Shown here: positions 40,665 to 50,548 of the stretch, one piece after another | Layout: every line of letters starts with the position of its first letter | How positions within the stretch are numbered: the first letter of the stretch is position 1 | Assembly (NCBI GenBank): GCA_958510875.1 | Contig: OY294070.1 | Span: 47,083,139-47,147,138 of the forward strand | Direction of reading: 5' to 3' | Source: Endomychus coccineus | Lineage: Eukaryota > Arthropoda > Insecta > Coleoptera > Endomychidae | DNA length: 64,000 nucleotides | The notes under the pieces: generated by a model | What the model saw: only the letters and a program-made list of their open reading frames with translations | What the model was told of the DNA's origin: nothing | Database searches by the model: none | Program-made: the position numbers and the translations under genes

Positions 40665-43600
40665 ATGAAAGAGGACAAGGTTGGAATGGAGGGTAATAGC
40701 AACAACGTGAATGTGATCAAGTTAGAAGGGGCCCGAAATTGGAATATCTGGAAATTCCAAACAATAGTTCAGTTGAGGGGCAATGGGTGGTTAGACATTG
40801 TGGAGGGAAGACAGGTAAAGCCCGAAGTTGCCAGTGAGATACCTGCATGGGAAACTAAAGATGCCAAAGCGCAAACGTTGCTGGTTACACGGATGTCCGA
40901 AGAGGTAATGTTGCATATCATTACATGCACAAGTTCTGCCGGGATGTGGCGGAAACTTCATAGTGTTTATGAACAGAAAACTGAGACTAGTGTGCATATT
41001 ATACAGCAGAGATTTTTTCAATATAAGTTTGAAAGAGGCATAGACATGTCTGTTTTCTTATCTAAGATTCAAGAAATGCAAAACCAATTAAAACAGATGG
41101 GTGAAGAAATTTCGGACAAATTTGTAATCACTAAAGTATTAATGTCATTACCGGACGAATATAAACATTTCGTTTCGGCCTGGGAGTCTGCGCCTGACGA
41201 CAAACAAACATTTGACAATTTGGTGGCCAGACTACTAATTGAGGAAGAGAGAGTAAAAGGGAAGAACGAAGAAGCACAGTCACCCTCTGCATTCGTTGTG
41301 AAAAATAAAAGACCTGTAAAATGTTTCAAATGTGGTAAAAGTGGACATTATCAAACTGAATGTAAAAGTAATAGCAAGAGTCATAGTGAAGGGAACGTAA
41401 GTAATAATAATAACTGTTTCTATTGTGGGAAGTTTGGACATTTGAAGTCTCAGTGCCGCTTTCGTAAACAAAAAATGTCAAAAAGTGAAAATAAAACGGA
41501 TAGTAACGCGTTTGTGGTGTCTAACTCGTCGCATCAACTGCAAAAATCCAGGTGGCTAGTGGATTCTGGCGCGAGTGAACATATGTGCCGGGATCGTGCA
41601 TTGTTTACATCATATTCAAATATGGCGCCAAAATCTGTAATCATAGGTAATGGTGCAGTGATAAATGCGCTTGGTTATGGACAGATGACAGTTCAAGTAT
41701 CGAACGGAAACGAATGGATTGACACAGTCATAGACAACGTGTTGTACGTTCCTGAATTGCAAACAAACTTATTTTCGGTGAATCGCACCACAGATAAAGG
41801 TTATGTAATGATTACAAATGACAGCTCATGCAAATTTTTCAAGTCAAATAAAATTTGTGCGATTGCGGAAAGAATTGGAAATTCGTTTTATCTGGAACTA
41901 CGCTATAATAATAATTGTGATATTGCGAGTACTGCAAAATTAGTGCCGAACGACCTGAATGAGTGGCACAAGAGATTGGCGCATCAGAACTTTTCTTACG
42001 TGAAAGATATTTTACGGAAAAACAACATTGAGGTTAAACAAACATCCAACATGGTGTGTGAGAGTTGTTTGGTTGGAAAAATACAAAGATTGCCGTTTAA
42101 AAGAAGTGAATACAAGAGTACTAGGACATGTGAATTAATTCATGTTGATACCTGCGGTCCCATGGAAGAACCGTCAGTTGGTGGGTCAAGGTACTTTGTT
42201 GTGCTGAAAGATGACTATTCGAACTTCAGAAGTGTGCATTTTGTGAAAACAAAAGATAAGATCAAGTATGTCATCGAAGATTTCATAAATAAGGCCGAAA
42301 ATAATACTGGAAACAAAGTGAAGACATTCAGGAGCGATAATGGCCTGGAGTTTGTGAACAGGGATGTTAAAGAAATGTTTGCAAGACGTGGAATAACACA
42401 TCAAACTACAGTACCATACACCCCCGAACAGAATGGAAAGGCTGAAAGAGAAAATAGAACATTGGTGGAAGCGGCCAGAACAATGATACATGAGAGAAAT
42501 TTACCAAAGAAACTATGGGCCGAAGCTATAAATACAGCAGTGTTCGTGTTGAACAGGACTGGCAAGAGCCATGAGGACGGACAATCTCCATTTGAGGTAT
42601 GGACTGGGAAAACTTATGATATCCACAGACTGAGAGCTTTTGGTACAGAAGTATATGTACACATTCCAAAAGAAAAGAGGAGGAAATGGGATCCCAAAGG
42701 AGAGAAAGGGTTGATGGTCGGGTATGACGAGGATGTGAAAGGATACCGTATCTACTACCCTGAGAAGAACATGGTGGAAATAAAAAGGGACATTGTATTT
42801 ATACAGGAAGAAGAGAAGGAAAAACCTCAAGTGAAGAGAGGTGAAGGTCAAACTGTAGTGTCATTAAACCTTGAAGAGGAGATAATGCAAGAGGATAGTC
42901 CCGTGACAGGCAATAAGATAGCTACCCTTGAACCCCAAGAAGCAGAGACAACCCACACAAGTAGTATCCTAGAAGATAACTTGGAAAATGACAGTGACTA
43001 CTTGCCATGGAGTGAAGATGAACACCTATTGGAAGAAATTGGTTCACCCGCAAGAGAAAGGAGTACACGTGAGCGTAAACAAACAGCTTTCTACAAATGC
43101 AATAATGTGCAGCTGGACCAAAGTGAGTGTGACCCTGTTACATATGATGATGCCATGAGCCGAAATGATGCTGGTAAGTGGAGTGCAGCTATTGCTAGTG
43201 AACTTGAGACTCTGAATGCCAACAACACATGGGAGTTTTGTAAATTGCCTGTAAATGCAAAGCCAATAAGTAGCAAATGGGTTTTTAAGATTAAAAATGT
43301 AAATGATGTTAAACAGTATAAGGCTAGGCTTGTTGCTAGGGGGTTCGAGCAACAGGATATTATTAACTTGAATGATATTTATGCCCCAGTTGCTAAGTTA
43401 ACGACTTTTAGGTTATTTGTAATAATTGCAACTAAATATAACTTACCCATATACCAACTGGATGTCACAGGGGCTTTCTTATATGGTGATATAAAAGAGA
43501 ATGTGTATGTAAGTTTACCAGAAGGGGCATATGCAGGAGATAATAATATTGTAAAATTGAATAAGTCATTGTATGGGTTAAAAAGTTCGCCTAAGTCCTG

Positions 43601-44669
43601 GAATATTAAAATTAATTCTGTAATAACTCGAGAAGGCTTTATAAGGTCTAAATGTGATCCATGCTTGTATAAAAGGCATACTGATAGAGATAAAATATTT
43701 GTTTTAATTTATGTAGATGATTTACTAATTTTTGGAACTAATGAAAATGAGATCACTCACTTAAAAACAATCTTAAACAGAGAATTTAAGATGAAAGATT
43801 TAGGGTTAGTTTCAGACTTTTTGGGAATAAATGTGAATCAAAACTTGGAAAATGGCATAACTATATTATCACAGAGAAATTACTTAGAAAATGTATTAAA
43901 AAGGTTCAATATGGAAAATTGCAAACCCATGTTGACTCCCCTGGATATAAATTTTAATACTAAGATATTTGATGTAAATACTGATTGTGATAAAGACATT
44001 GAGGGAATATGTAGGCAAATGATTGGCTGCCTTATGTATGCTGTCTCAGGCACTAGGCCTGATTTATGTTTTGCAGTTTCTTTATTAAGTAGGTATCAAA
44101 AATGTGCCAATAATACATTACTAAGTGCGCTTAAGAGAGTACTGCGCTATGTGAAGCATACTTTAGATTATAAAATAGTATACAAGTGTAATGATAGTGT
44201 GTTGCAATGCTACTGTGATGCTGATTGGGGAGGTGATCAGATGGACAGAAAGTCCACATCTGGTTATTTGTTTACCTTTTCAAATTGTTTGGTTATGTGG
44301 TGTTCAAAGAAGCAATCTTCTGTAAGTTTGTCTTCTACTGAGGCTGAATATGTCTCAATGAGTATGGCAGCAAGTGAAGCATGCTGGCTTGTCAATTTGT
44401 TGCATGATTTTGGTCTTAAAAATGATAGCCCAGTTAAGTTGCATTGTGATAATCAGTCAGCTATTATAAATGCAAATACAGACTCAGTTAAACGTCTTAA
44501 ACATGTTGACATTAGATATCACTTCATTAAGGACTTAATTAAGAATAAATTAATTTATATTCAGTACATAAGTACTTGTGAACAACTGGCAGATATGTTA
44601 ACAAAGTCATTAAGTAAGGATTTGTTAATTAAGTTTCTAACACAGTGCAATGTCAAAATTATAAACTAA
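40665..44669 (+). CDS. copia Gag-Pol polyprotein, intact
   Basis: The open frame starts at 40584; MKEDKVGMEGN at 40665, or the Met at 40686, is the likelier start by comparison with copia Gag. Counting from 40584: a UBN2-type Gag (NIWKFQTIVQLRG, about 50-230), two CCHC knuckles (CFKCGKSGHYQTEC at 246, CFYCGKFGHLKSQC at 279), protease WLVDSGASEHM (323), integrase with HVDTCGPM (519), FRSDNGLEF (581) and PEQNGKAERE (612) giving the DDE triad, reverse transcriptase with the TGAFLYGD block and YVDD (about 1043), and RNase H with CDADWGG, SSTEAEY and HCDNQSA. All catalytic residues are present in one frame without a shift, as in copia proper. Confidence 0.95.
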   Translation: MKEDKVGMEGNSNNVNVIKLEGARNWNIWKFQTIVQLRGNGWLDIVEGRQVKPEVASEIPAWETKDAKAQTLLVTRMSEEVMLHIITCTSSAGMWRKLHSVYEQKTETSVHIIQQRFFQYKFERGIDMSVFLSKIQEMQNQLKQMGEEISDKFVITKVLMSLPDEYKHFVSAWESAPDDKQTFDNLVARLLIEEERVKGKNEEAQSPSAFVVKNKRPVKCFKCGKSGHYQTECKSNSKSHSEGNVSNNNNCFYCGKFGHLKSQCRFRKQKMSKSENKTDSNAFVVSNSSHQLQKSRWLVDSGASEHMCRDRALFTSYSNMAPKSVIIGNGAVINALGYGQMTVQVSNGNEWIDTVIDNVLYVPELQTNLFSVNRTTDKGYVMITNDSSCKFFKSNKICAIAERIGNSFYLELRYNNNCDIASTAKLVPNDLNEWHKRLAHQNFSYVKDILRKNNIEVKQTSNMVCESCLVGKIQRLPFKRSEYKSTRTCELIHVDTCGPMEEPSVGGSRYFVVLKDDYSNFRSVHFVKTKDKIKYVIEDFINKAENNTGNKVKTFRSDNGLEFVNRDVKEMFARRGITHQTTVPYTPEQNGKAERENRTLVEAARTMIHERNLPKKLWAEAINTAVFVLNRTGKSHEDGQSPFEVWTGKTYDIHRLRAFGTEVYVHIPKEKRRKWDPKGEKGLMVGYDEDVKGYRIYYPEKNMVEIKRDIVFIQEEEKEKPQVKRGEGQTVVSLNLEEEIMQEDSPVTGNKIATLEPQEAETTHTSSILEDNLENDSDYLPWSEDEHLLEEIGSPARERSTRERKQTAFYKCNNVQLDQSECDPVTYDDAMSRNDAGKWSAAIASELETLNANNTWEFCKLPVNAKPISSKWVFKIKNVNDVKQYKARLVARGFEQQDIINLNDIYAPVAKLTTFRLFVIIATKYNLPIYQLDVTGAFLYGDIKENVYVSLPEGAYAGDNNIVKLNKSLYGLKSSPKSWNIKINSVITREGFIRSKCDPCLYKRHTDRDKIFVLIYVDDLLIFGTNENEITHLKTILNREFKMKDLGLVSDFLGINVNQNLENGITILSQRNYLENVLKRFNMENCKPMLTPLDINFNTKIFDVNTDCDKDIEGICRQMIGCLMYAVSGTRPDLCFAVSLLSRYQKCANNTLLSALKRVLRYVKHTLDYKIVYKCNDSVLQCYCDADWGGDQMDRKSTSGYLFTFSNCLVMWCSKKQSSVSLSSTEAEYVSMSMAASEACWLVNLLHDFGLKNDSPVKLHCDNQSAIINANTDSVKRLKHVDIRYHFIKDLIKNKLIYIQYISTCEQLADMLTKSLSKDLLIKFLTQCNVKIIN

Positions 44670-44753
44670 GAGGTAGAGACATTTAACTGATAATATTTCA
44701 GCTATTTCATTTTCATATAATTTAGTTTAGTTTGTTTAATATGTATAAACATT

Positions 44754-44762
44754 GAGAAGGGG
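44754..44762 (+). other. copia polypurine tract
   Basis: GAGAAGGGG directly precedes the 3' LTR and would prime plus-strand synthesis. Confidence 0.85.
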
Positions 44763-44953
44763 TGTTATTAAATATGACAATGTTTATTTACAGTACTTAA
44801 GTTGGCAGCAATAAAAAGAATGTATACTAGTTTTAAAAAAGGTGGTAATGTTGGTACTACTTCTTTTCTTTTCACGTGGACGTTGTTTTATTGTATTGTA
44901 TAATTATTAAAGTAGTTGCTATAAAAGTGCTGTTCGTTTATTTCATAACATCA
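44763..44953 (+). repeat. copia 3' LTR (191 bp)
   Basis: Matches the 5' LTR except for one base in a T-run; followed by the TSD TGTTT. Confidence 0.95.
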
Positions 44954-46153
44954 TGTTTAACGCAACAATTAGCACGTGTTCGTATAGAGTGATTTTGAGA
45001 TTCACCATTTTGTTGACCTGGTACATGAGTACACAGGGTTTTGTTTTATTAGACTTGAAGGTGAAGTGAATATTGTTCTGGGTAGCATAAAGTAGGTAAC
45101 TCAATTGCTGCTTTTTGAGTTAGTACTTAACACCACTGTTACACTTATTCAAGTTATTGTATGAATTACAAATCCCAATTCTTCGTGCAAATCAAATCAC
45201 ATAGATCAGTTTTTATGCTAAATGAGACATTCCGACTTATTAATTATAATTCTTTTCAGTTACTTTCTTAATTTTTACCAATTTAAATATCAATCGTAAT
45301 AACTTAATTCTTTTCATATTACTTCAGATTGTTGTTTGCAATAATACTCTCTTCAAGATTTCAATATTGTTTATATAGTGTTCATATAGTTTGGGAGATA
45401 ACATAATCAGTTGTGGAATCGTATGATTATTCCCATTGATTGTGTTACATGTCCCTTGAACTTAGGCCAAGGTACTGTTTGTTTTTTTGTTATTACAGGG
45501 TCTGAACGACAGAGGTAGCTCTCTCCTTTCGCACGTGATGGTTTAGTGAATTTCCTGGCAGAGCCGAACTTCAGCTCTTTCAAGTTCCAAGGACGGTAAC
45601 ATTTTTTAGTTGAATGACCATATTTTCATTTCTCTGATTCTTGTTATCCAACTAAACTTGTGTTTCACTAAATTTCTTGGCAGTAATCGAACTCAATGGT
45701 TCACTTCTAATTTTTTTATTGTTAGCTTCTGTAATTCAATGTAAGTGAACTCAAAGTTCATAACTAAATTTATATTTCATTAATTTCATTGTAGTTGAAA
45801 TTGAAACTAAAGGTTTCTTGTTGTTATAATTGGATTCTTTTATATAATTCATATTTTAATTTTGATTTACCTCATACCAAACATTCTGTTCAATACAAAA
45901 ATTGTATCTTATTTCAATTAATATTCAAATTCTTTATGTAATAAAACCAAATTGTTAGGTTGAACTTTGTCTTATTTTTCTGAATATTCATCAACTATTA
46001 TTCACCTCGTAGTGCCTGGATTCTTGACTGTGGATTCTTTTTTCTCAGTTTGTTTATTCTTAAGCAGTTGGCGCTCAGGGTAATTCATAAGTCTAGAATC
46101 ACAGGACACGTTTCACTACGAGCTCTGAGAACCAATATTTCATTATGAGCTAG

Positions 46154-46402
46154 TTGGGGCAATTTATCACTACTGATCCTCAGGGACAGAGTGATTCGTT
46201 ACTGACGCTTAGCGTTCCGTTTCAAGGGGCTGTAAACAATAATTCCTCTGTGGAAGAAACCAGTGTACCAATGGACACGAGAATAGCAATATGGATTATC
46301 GTGATAGCAGTTCTCGTTATAGTTTCGATACACTTAATGATGATCAAGAAAGATCATACAAGAAGCATGTTAGTACTCAACAGACAGCAAACAATCATGT
46401 GA
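46154..46402 (+). pseudogene. Small single-membrane-span protein upstream of Gag in the gypsy-like element
   Basis: The frame begins with TTG where MGQFITTD would read if the first base were A, so the ancestral start may be lost. The 82 residues have a polar N-terminus with a possible myristoylation pattern (G at position 2, Thr at 6), one hydrophobic span (IWIIVIAVLVIVSI), and a basic tail (KKDHTRSMLVLNRQ). Such small pre-Gag membrane ORFs are not a standard gypsy feature. The next frame starts 184 bp downstream. Function is unknown. Confidence 0.4.
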
Positions 46403-46586
46403 GAGACACAACGGAGAACCGACCATCATCAACAAGTACTTTCATCAAAGCGCGAGTGAGTCAATGAATAAATAAATATATACGAATTGGAATAACATAA
46501 TTTTCTAAATCTTTGATTTCTAATGTCAAGCTATTAAATTATTAATTTTATATTCTGGGTTAGTCTTAGAGAGATTTTTAATTTTA

Positions 46587-46823
46587 ATGGCACTAATTGA
46601 AAAGTTAAATAATATAAAAGATCAACTAGAAAAATTGCAAACAAACCTCAAAAAACAACCTAACCGAATTTATAGAGAATCAAGCCTCCAAGAGAAAAGA
46701 AATGGAACTAAAAAACTAATAGAACAATTTGAAAAACTTTGTACAAACTTTTGTGTTGTCAGACACCGAAGGCAAAAACCTTTTGGATCACGCAAGATCT
46801 GTGTTGCGTGCTCCTTTTGAAGG
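46587..46823 (+). pseudogene. Gag N-terminus of the gypsy-like element, cut by a BEL insertion
   Basis: MALIEKLNNIKDQLEKLQTN begins a helical, Lys/Gln-rich product; later LIEQFEKLCTNF resembles the helical Gag N-terminus of insect LTR elements. The sequence is interrupted at 46824 where the BEL-type LTR begins, so the rest of Gag-Pol is missing. Confidence 0.4.
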
Positions 46824-47378
46824 TGTAACAGATTATTTTCTCATATCGTCCGGAATTGTTATCCGGAATCCAAAGAACGATGATACTTTAACGATTTATT
46901 AAAATATCTATATACAAATGATGGTACACTCAACGTTAACAAGGTACTGGTGATTACAGTACGCGTAGATGTTAAATACACTTTAGGTTACACTTTAAGT
47001 TGCAAAATAGAGATATGTTGCTAGTTCTACTTAGGTAGATAGCGATATAATATTAAGATGTTTTCGAAAACTACGATAAACTGAACAGATAGACTTCTAG
47101 ATCAGTAATGAATAATGCAAGCGCTTAGGAGGGTAGCAGGTAGATGTCCGAAATATAATACAATGATAGAAGCGTTCTAAATTTCCAGCATTTGGCAAAA
47201 CCCGCTACAAGTTCGACAGGAAATAAGTCATAAAGTGGTTGCTATCCTTTGAAACGCTTGCTGTGATGTACAAACTTAAATCTAATGAACTTAATAAACT
47301 ATTTACAACTTAATACTAGTTACAGAGGAATATTGCCGTATTTGTGCAAAAATTACCAATCCATTGGCGTACCCAACA
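46824..47378 (-). repeat. BEL/Pao-type LTR, 555 bp
   Basis: On the minus strand it begins TGTTGGGTACGCC after a purine-rich AAGGCGGCCGGTA and ends TGTTACA. It lies directly downstream of a BEL/Pao Pol C-terminus, so it is the 3' LTR of that element. The 5' part of the element is absent. Confidence 0.75.
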
Positions 47379-47478
47379 TACCGGCCGCCTTGAAATAATT
47401 AAGTAATTAATATTTTAAAATATTCAGTGATAATATTAGAAAATGAAAGTTGTTTTACACTGTAGTTCACTAACACTA

Positions 47479-47800
47479 TTATTGTTCTATCGGTAAAACA
47501 CATATCTTAGTTATGGCACGTTTTATGCTACCCTTCACTGTTTTAATTGTTATTCTTCTAACTAGTCCATCCGACCCTGGATGTAGTTCGACAATACGAC
47601 CCAAGCCCCATCGTAGGGGTGGTAAATTGTCATCGCGTATTAGCACAAGATTTACCCACACACACATTGCGTTGTTTTGTCCTCCATTTCGATCGCTGTT
47701 GCAGCTGATTTAGATAGTCCACACTCCATCGCTTCCAAAACTGTTGTGATAGGCACTGGATCCGCTGCCACCGGAATAATCGATTTGTCGAGATGTCCGT
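47479..47800 (-). pseudogene. BEL/Pao Pol C-terminus, frameshifted
   Basis: The first frame reads RWQRIQCLSQQFWKRWSVDY and then LNQLQQRSKW; after a one-base shift near 47665 it continues LVLIRDDNLPPLRWGLGRIV and ends IKRAITKICVLPIEQ. The motif series W-R..Q....FW.RW..DYL..LQ.R.KW...DDNLPPL.W.LGR is diagnostic of the C-terminal domain after BEL/Pao integrases. Only the last ~105 codons survive; the upstream break coincides with the second gypsy-like LTR. Confidence 0.85.
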
Positions 47801-48800
47801 GATATCAAATCATTTCAACCAATTCAGATTTTATGCTAACTAACAAATTCCAACATTTTAATTATTATTCTTTCAGTCACATTTTAATTACTATTCTTAC
47901 AGTCACTTCTTAATATTTTTGCTAATTTAAGTATCAATTGTAATAACTTAATCCTTTCAGACTAATTTAGATTGTTGTTTAACTTGATATCTCTTCAAGA
48001 TTTCAATATTGTAATACAGTGTTTTTATAATTTGGAGAGATAACATAATCAGTTGTGGAATCGCATGGTTATTCTGATTGATTGTGTTACTCGTCCCTTT
48101 GAACTTAGGTCAGGTACTGTTCGTTCTTTGAAATTACAGGGTTTTAACGACTGAGGTGCCTCATTCCTTCTTCCCGAGACGGTTTAGTGAATTCCCTGGC
48201 CGGACCGACTTCCAGCTCCATCAAGTTTTGAGGAGGGTAACATTTTTCAGTTTGAATGACCATATTTTCATTTCTCTGATTTGTGTTATCCAATTTAATT
48301 TGTATTCCACTAATTTTTGTAGAACCCATTTCGAGGTTCACTTTTTATTCTTTATATTTGATGATTTTCTCAATTGAAATATTTGATTTCAAAACTCCTA
48401 ACTAAATTTATATATACATTTATTTTTTGTATTTAAATTCTACACCAAGTATTCAATTTCATATTTGTTATCATTCAAAATTCAATTTTATTTTATGTAA
48501 TACCAAAATTGTAATTTATTTAAAATATCATTCTTATTCCTTCAGGAATAAAACAAATTGTTAAGTTGGACTTGTCTCATTTTATGAATATCCATCAACT
48601 ACCTTCCACCTCGTAGTGCCTGGATTCCTGACTGTGAATACATTTTTTTTCTGGTTTAATATTAAGCAGTTGGCGCTCAAGGCAATTCACAAGTCTAGAA
48701 TCACAGGGCACGTTTCACTACGAGCCCTGAGACTAATTATTTCAATTTGAGCTATCTGGGCAATTAAAAACCGACGCATATCGTTCCGTTTCAAAGAAAG
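47800..48800 (+). repeat. Second copy of the gypsy-like LTR region
   Basis: Homologous to 45200-46220, about three quarters identical by eye, and continuing past the LTR end into the leader (GTTCCGTTTCAAAG versus GTTCCGTTTCAAGG). Continuing into the leader argues it is a second insertion or a tandem relic rather than the matching 3' LTR. Confidence 0.65.
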
Positions 48801-48809
48801 AAAACTGGA

Positions 48810-49590
48810 AAAATATGATGAATGAAATAGAGAATGACACCTGGGGGAATAGCTAGCGAAAAACTAAGCTTAAAAATAAAGGATGAAAAAGAGATTATAA
48901 GGAAACAATTTCCGCAACGCAACAAGGAAGTGAGAATAGAGGAGCTAGCTGCGCCAGAAATAACCATAACAGCACTTATGACAGCGAAAAGAAAAAAATA
49001 AGATGGGAAAAGCGCCAGCGCCAGGCAAAATTGTATCGGAAATTATAGAGGAGATCATAGAAGAGTGCCCAAAATGAATGTTGGAACTATACAATAATCT
49101 GATGAAGAAAAATAGCTTTCTTACTCAGTGGAAAAGAGAAAATAGACCGATGTGTTTATTAGACATCAAGGGGAAATAAATGAACAGATAATATGAAATA
49201 GGATGAGGGAAGAACTGGAAGAAAGAAATGGAATATCGAAATATCAATACGGCTTCATGCCAGAAATGGTAGTGACTATTGCAAAGAATGCTCAATTCGG
49301 CAAGAAAAGAACACTAGTACTGATCATGATAGAAGACGTGAAACACGCTTTTAATTCCGCAAGTTTGCAAATTATAAAAAAAAAAGATTGAGAGAGAGAA
49401 AAATACCTACAAAACGTGAATACCTAAATGAGAGAATAATAATATGAACAGACGGAATGTGTTGCCGAAGTCAGAACTATATGATCATGATAAATTGTGC
49501 TCCGATTTAAACGTAAAAATAAGAGTGAATACAGAACATTATGTGTTAAAAAATTCATGAAGACATGTCCAAAGGATCCACATACACACT
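48810..49590 (+). mobile_element. R1-type LINE C, reverse-transcriptase fragment, left part
   Basis: Frames carry KIKDEKEIIRKQFPQRNKEV, GKAPAPGKIVSEI, LYNNLMKKNSFLTQWKRENR, YQYGFMPEMVVT and MIEDVKHAFNSASLQII, the linker and fingers/palm of an R1-type reverse transcriptase. Stops and shifts abound. The matching palm continuation resumes at 54035 after LINE D, so the two are one element split by an insertion. Confidence 0.65.
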
Positions 49591-49659
49591 AACCACATAA
49601 AATCTGAAACAGCTGTTACTGATTGACTAAATTATCACTGCAAGAAACGTAAAATTATA

Positions 49660-50375
49660 ATGCAAGCTACCTTCAATGATATAAAAACCTACTTCGACGA
49701 GAAATTCGAATTACTACAAGAAGAAATTAAAGTTATAAAAGTGAATTGAATATCACCAAACAAAACCAAACAGAAATTGAAATTCTGAAAGAAAAAGTAG
49801 AATCTCTTGAATTGAGCAAACGTAAAAATAACTGTAATTTTTGGATATGATGAAAATGATGAGATTAACATTATTAAAGCTACATTCAATAAACTCAATG
49901 AGATCTTACAAGTGGAAATAAACGAACAACAAATTAATAATATACATAAATTGAAAAGTAGAAAGGGCAACACAAGAATTGTTGTTGAACTAAATTGGAG
50001 GTATTAGAAAACTGCCAAGAACTCAAAAATACAAAAATATTTATAAGCCACGATTTATCTCTGAAACAACTGAAGGAACAAGGAATCTTAGAGGAACATC
50101 TGAAGCAAGCACGTGAGAAGAAGCTAAAGTGTCACATAAAAGGTAACAAATTATATATTGGCGATGACGTCTACACAGCTGAACAATTAAATATCAAAAA
50201 CGAGGTACCGGAATTTAATTTTGAACTTGTTGCAAGACCACAAAGTGCTTCTGCTACTCCTACAATCAACCGAAACATACAGGAAGATAGTGAAAATGAA
50301 ATAAGGGAAAAGTATAATTTGGATCACAACATTTTCACTAACTCAGTAAGTAATATTAACAAAATAATTCAATAA
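49660..50375 (+). pseudogene. LINE D ORF1 (coiled coil plus RRM-like domain)
   Basis: Two shifts (near 49750 and 50000) interrupt one product. Its N-terminal part is a coiled coil (FDEKFELLQEEIKVIK, EIEILKEKVESLELSKRKNN). An RRM-like core follows, with NFWIFGY-like strand, then IFISHDLSLKQLKEQGILEE and KKLKCHIKGNKLYIGDDVY. This is the usual ORF1 layout of CR1/Jockey/L1-like elements, which bind element RNA. Confidence 0.6.
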
Positions 50376-50548
50376 TATTGAGTCTAATTGAAATTGTTAT
50401 AAATTGTTACACTATACAATTTAGCACCAAGTTATAGTAAACTAATTTATTAAAATTACAATCGAAAAGAAATGAATCATTCTTAAGAGATTTTGAGAAT
50501 AATACTAGTAAAACGGAAATTGTTGATAATGCAAATGGAAATTCACAC

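Larger units (their letters stand above)
40307..44958 (+). mobile_element. Intact Ty1/copia retrotransposon with LTRs and TSD
   Basis: LTRs lie at 40312-40503 and 44763-44953, differing visibly by one T in a T-run. Both start TGTTATTAAA and end ATAACATCA. TSD TGTTT lies at 40307-40311 and 44954-44958. The primer site GGTTATGGGCCCAG starts directly after the 5' LTR (40504) and is, as I recall, the copia-type site that pairs with an internal part of initiator tRNA-Met. The polypurine tract GAGAAGGGG is at 44754-44762. The polyprotein frame is unbroken, so the copy is young and may be active. Confidence 0.95.
44959..46823 (+). mobile_element. Gypsy-like LTR element remnant, left part
   Basis: The segment 45200-46200 is repeated at about 47800-48800 with the same order of landmarks: GAGATAACATAATCAGTTGT, CTCGTAGTGCCTGGATTC, TAAGCAGTTGGCGCTCA and GGACACGTTTCACTACGAGC or a close variant. 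CA followed by (G)TTGGCGCTC would fit an LTR end and primer site. Two short frames downstream look like a small membrane protein and a Gag start. The copia insertion lies just left; the start of this LTR was not found. Confidence 0.5.

Noticed and set aside
47800..48800. The matching 3' LTR of the gypsy-like element
   Set aside because: Divergence from the left copy is high and homology continues past the LTR end into the leader, so it is more likely a separate insertion or tandem relic.
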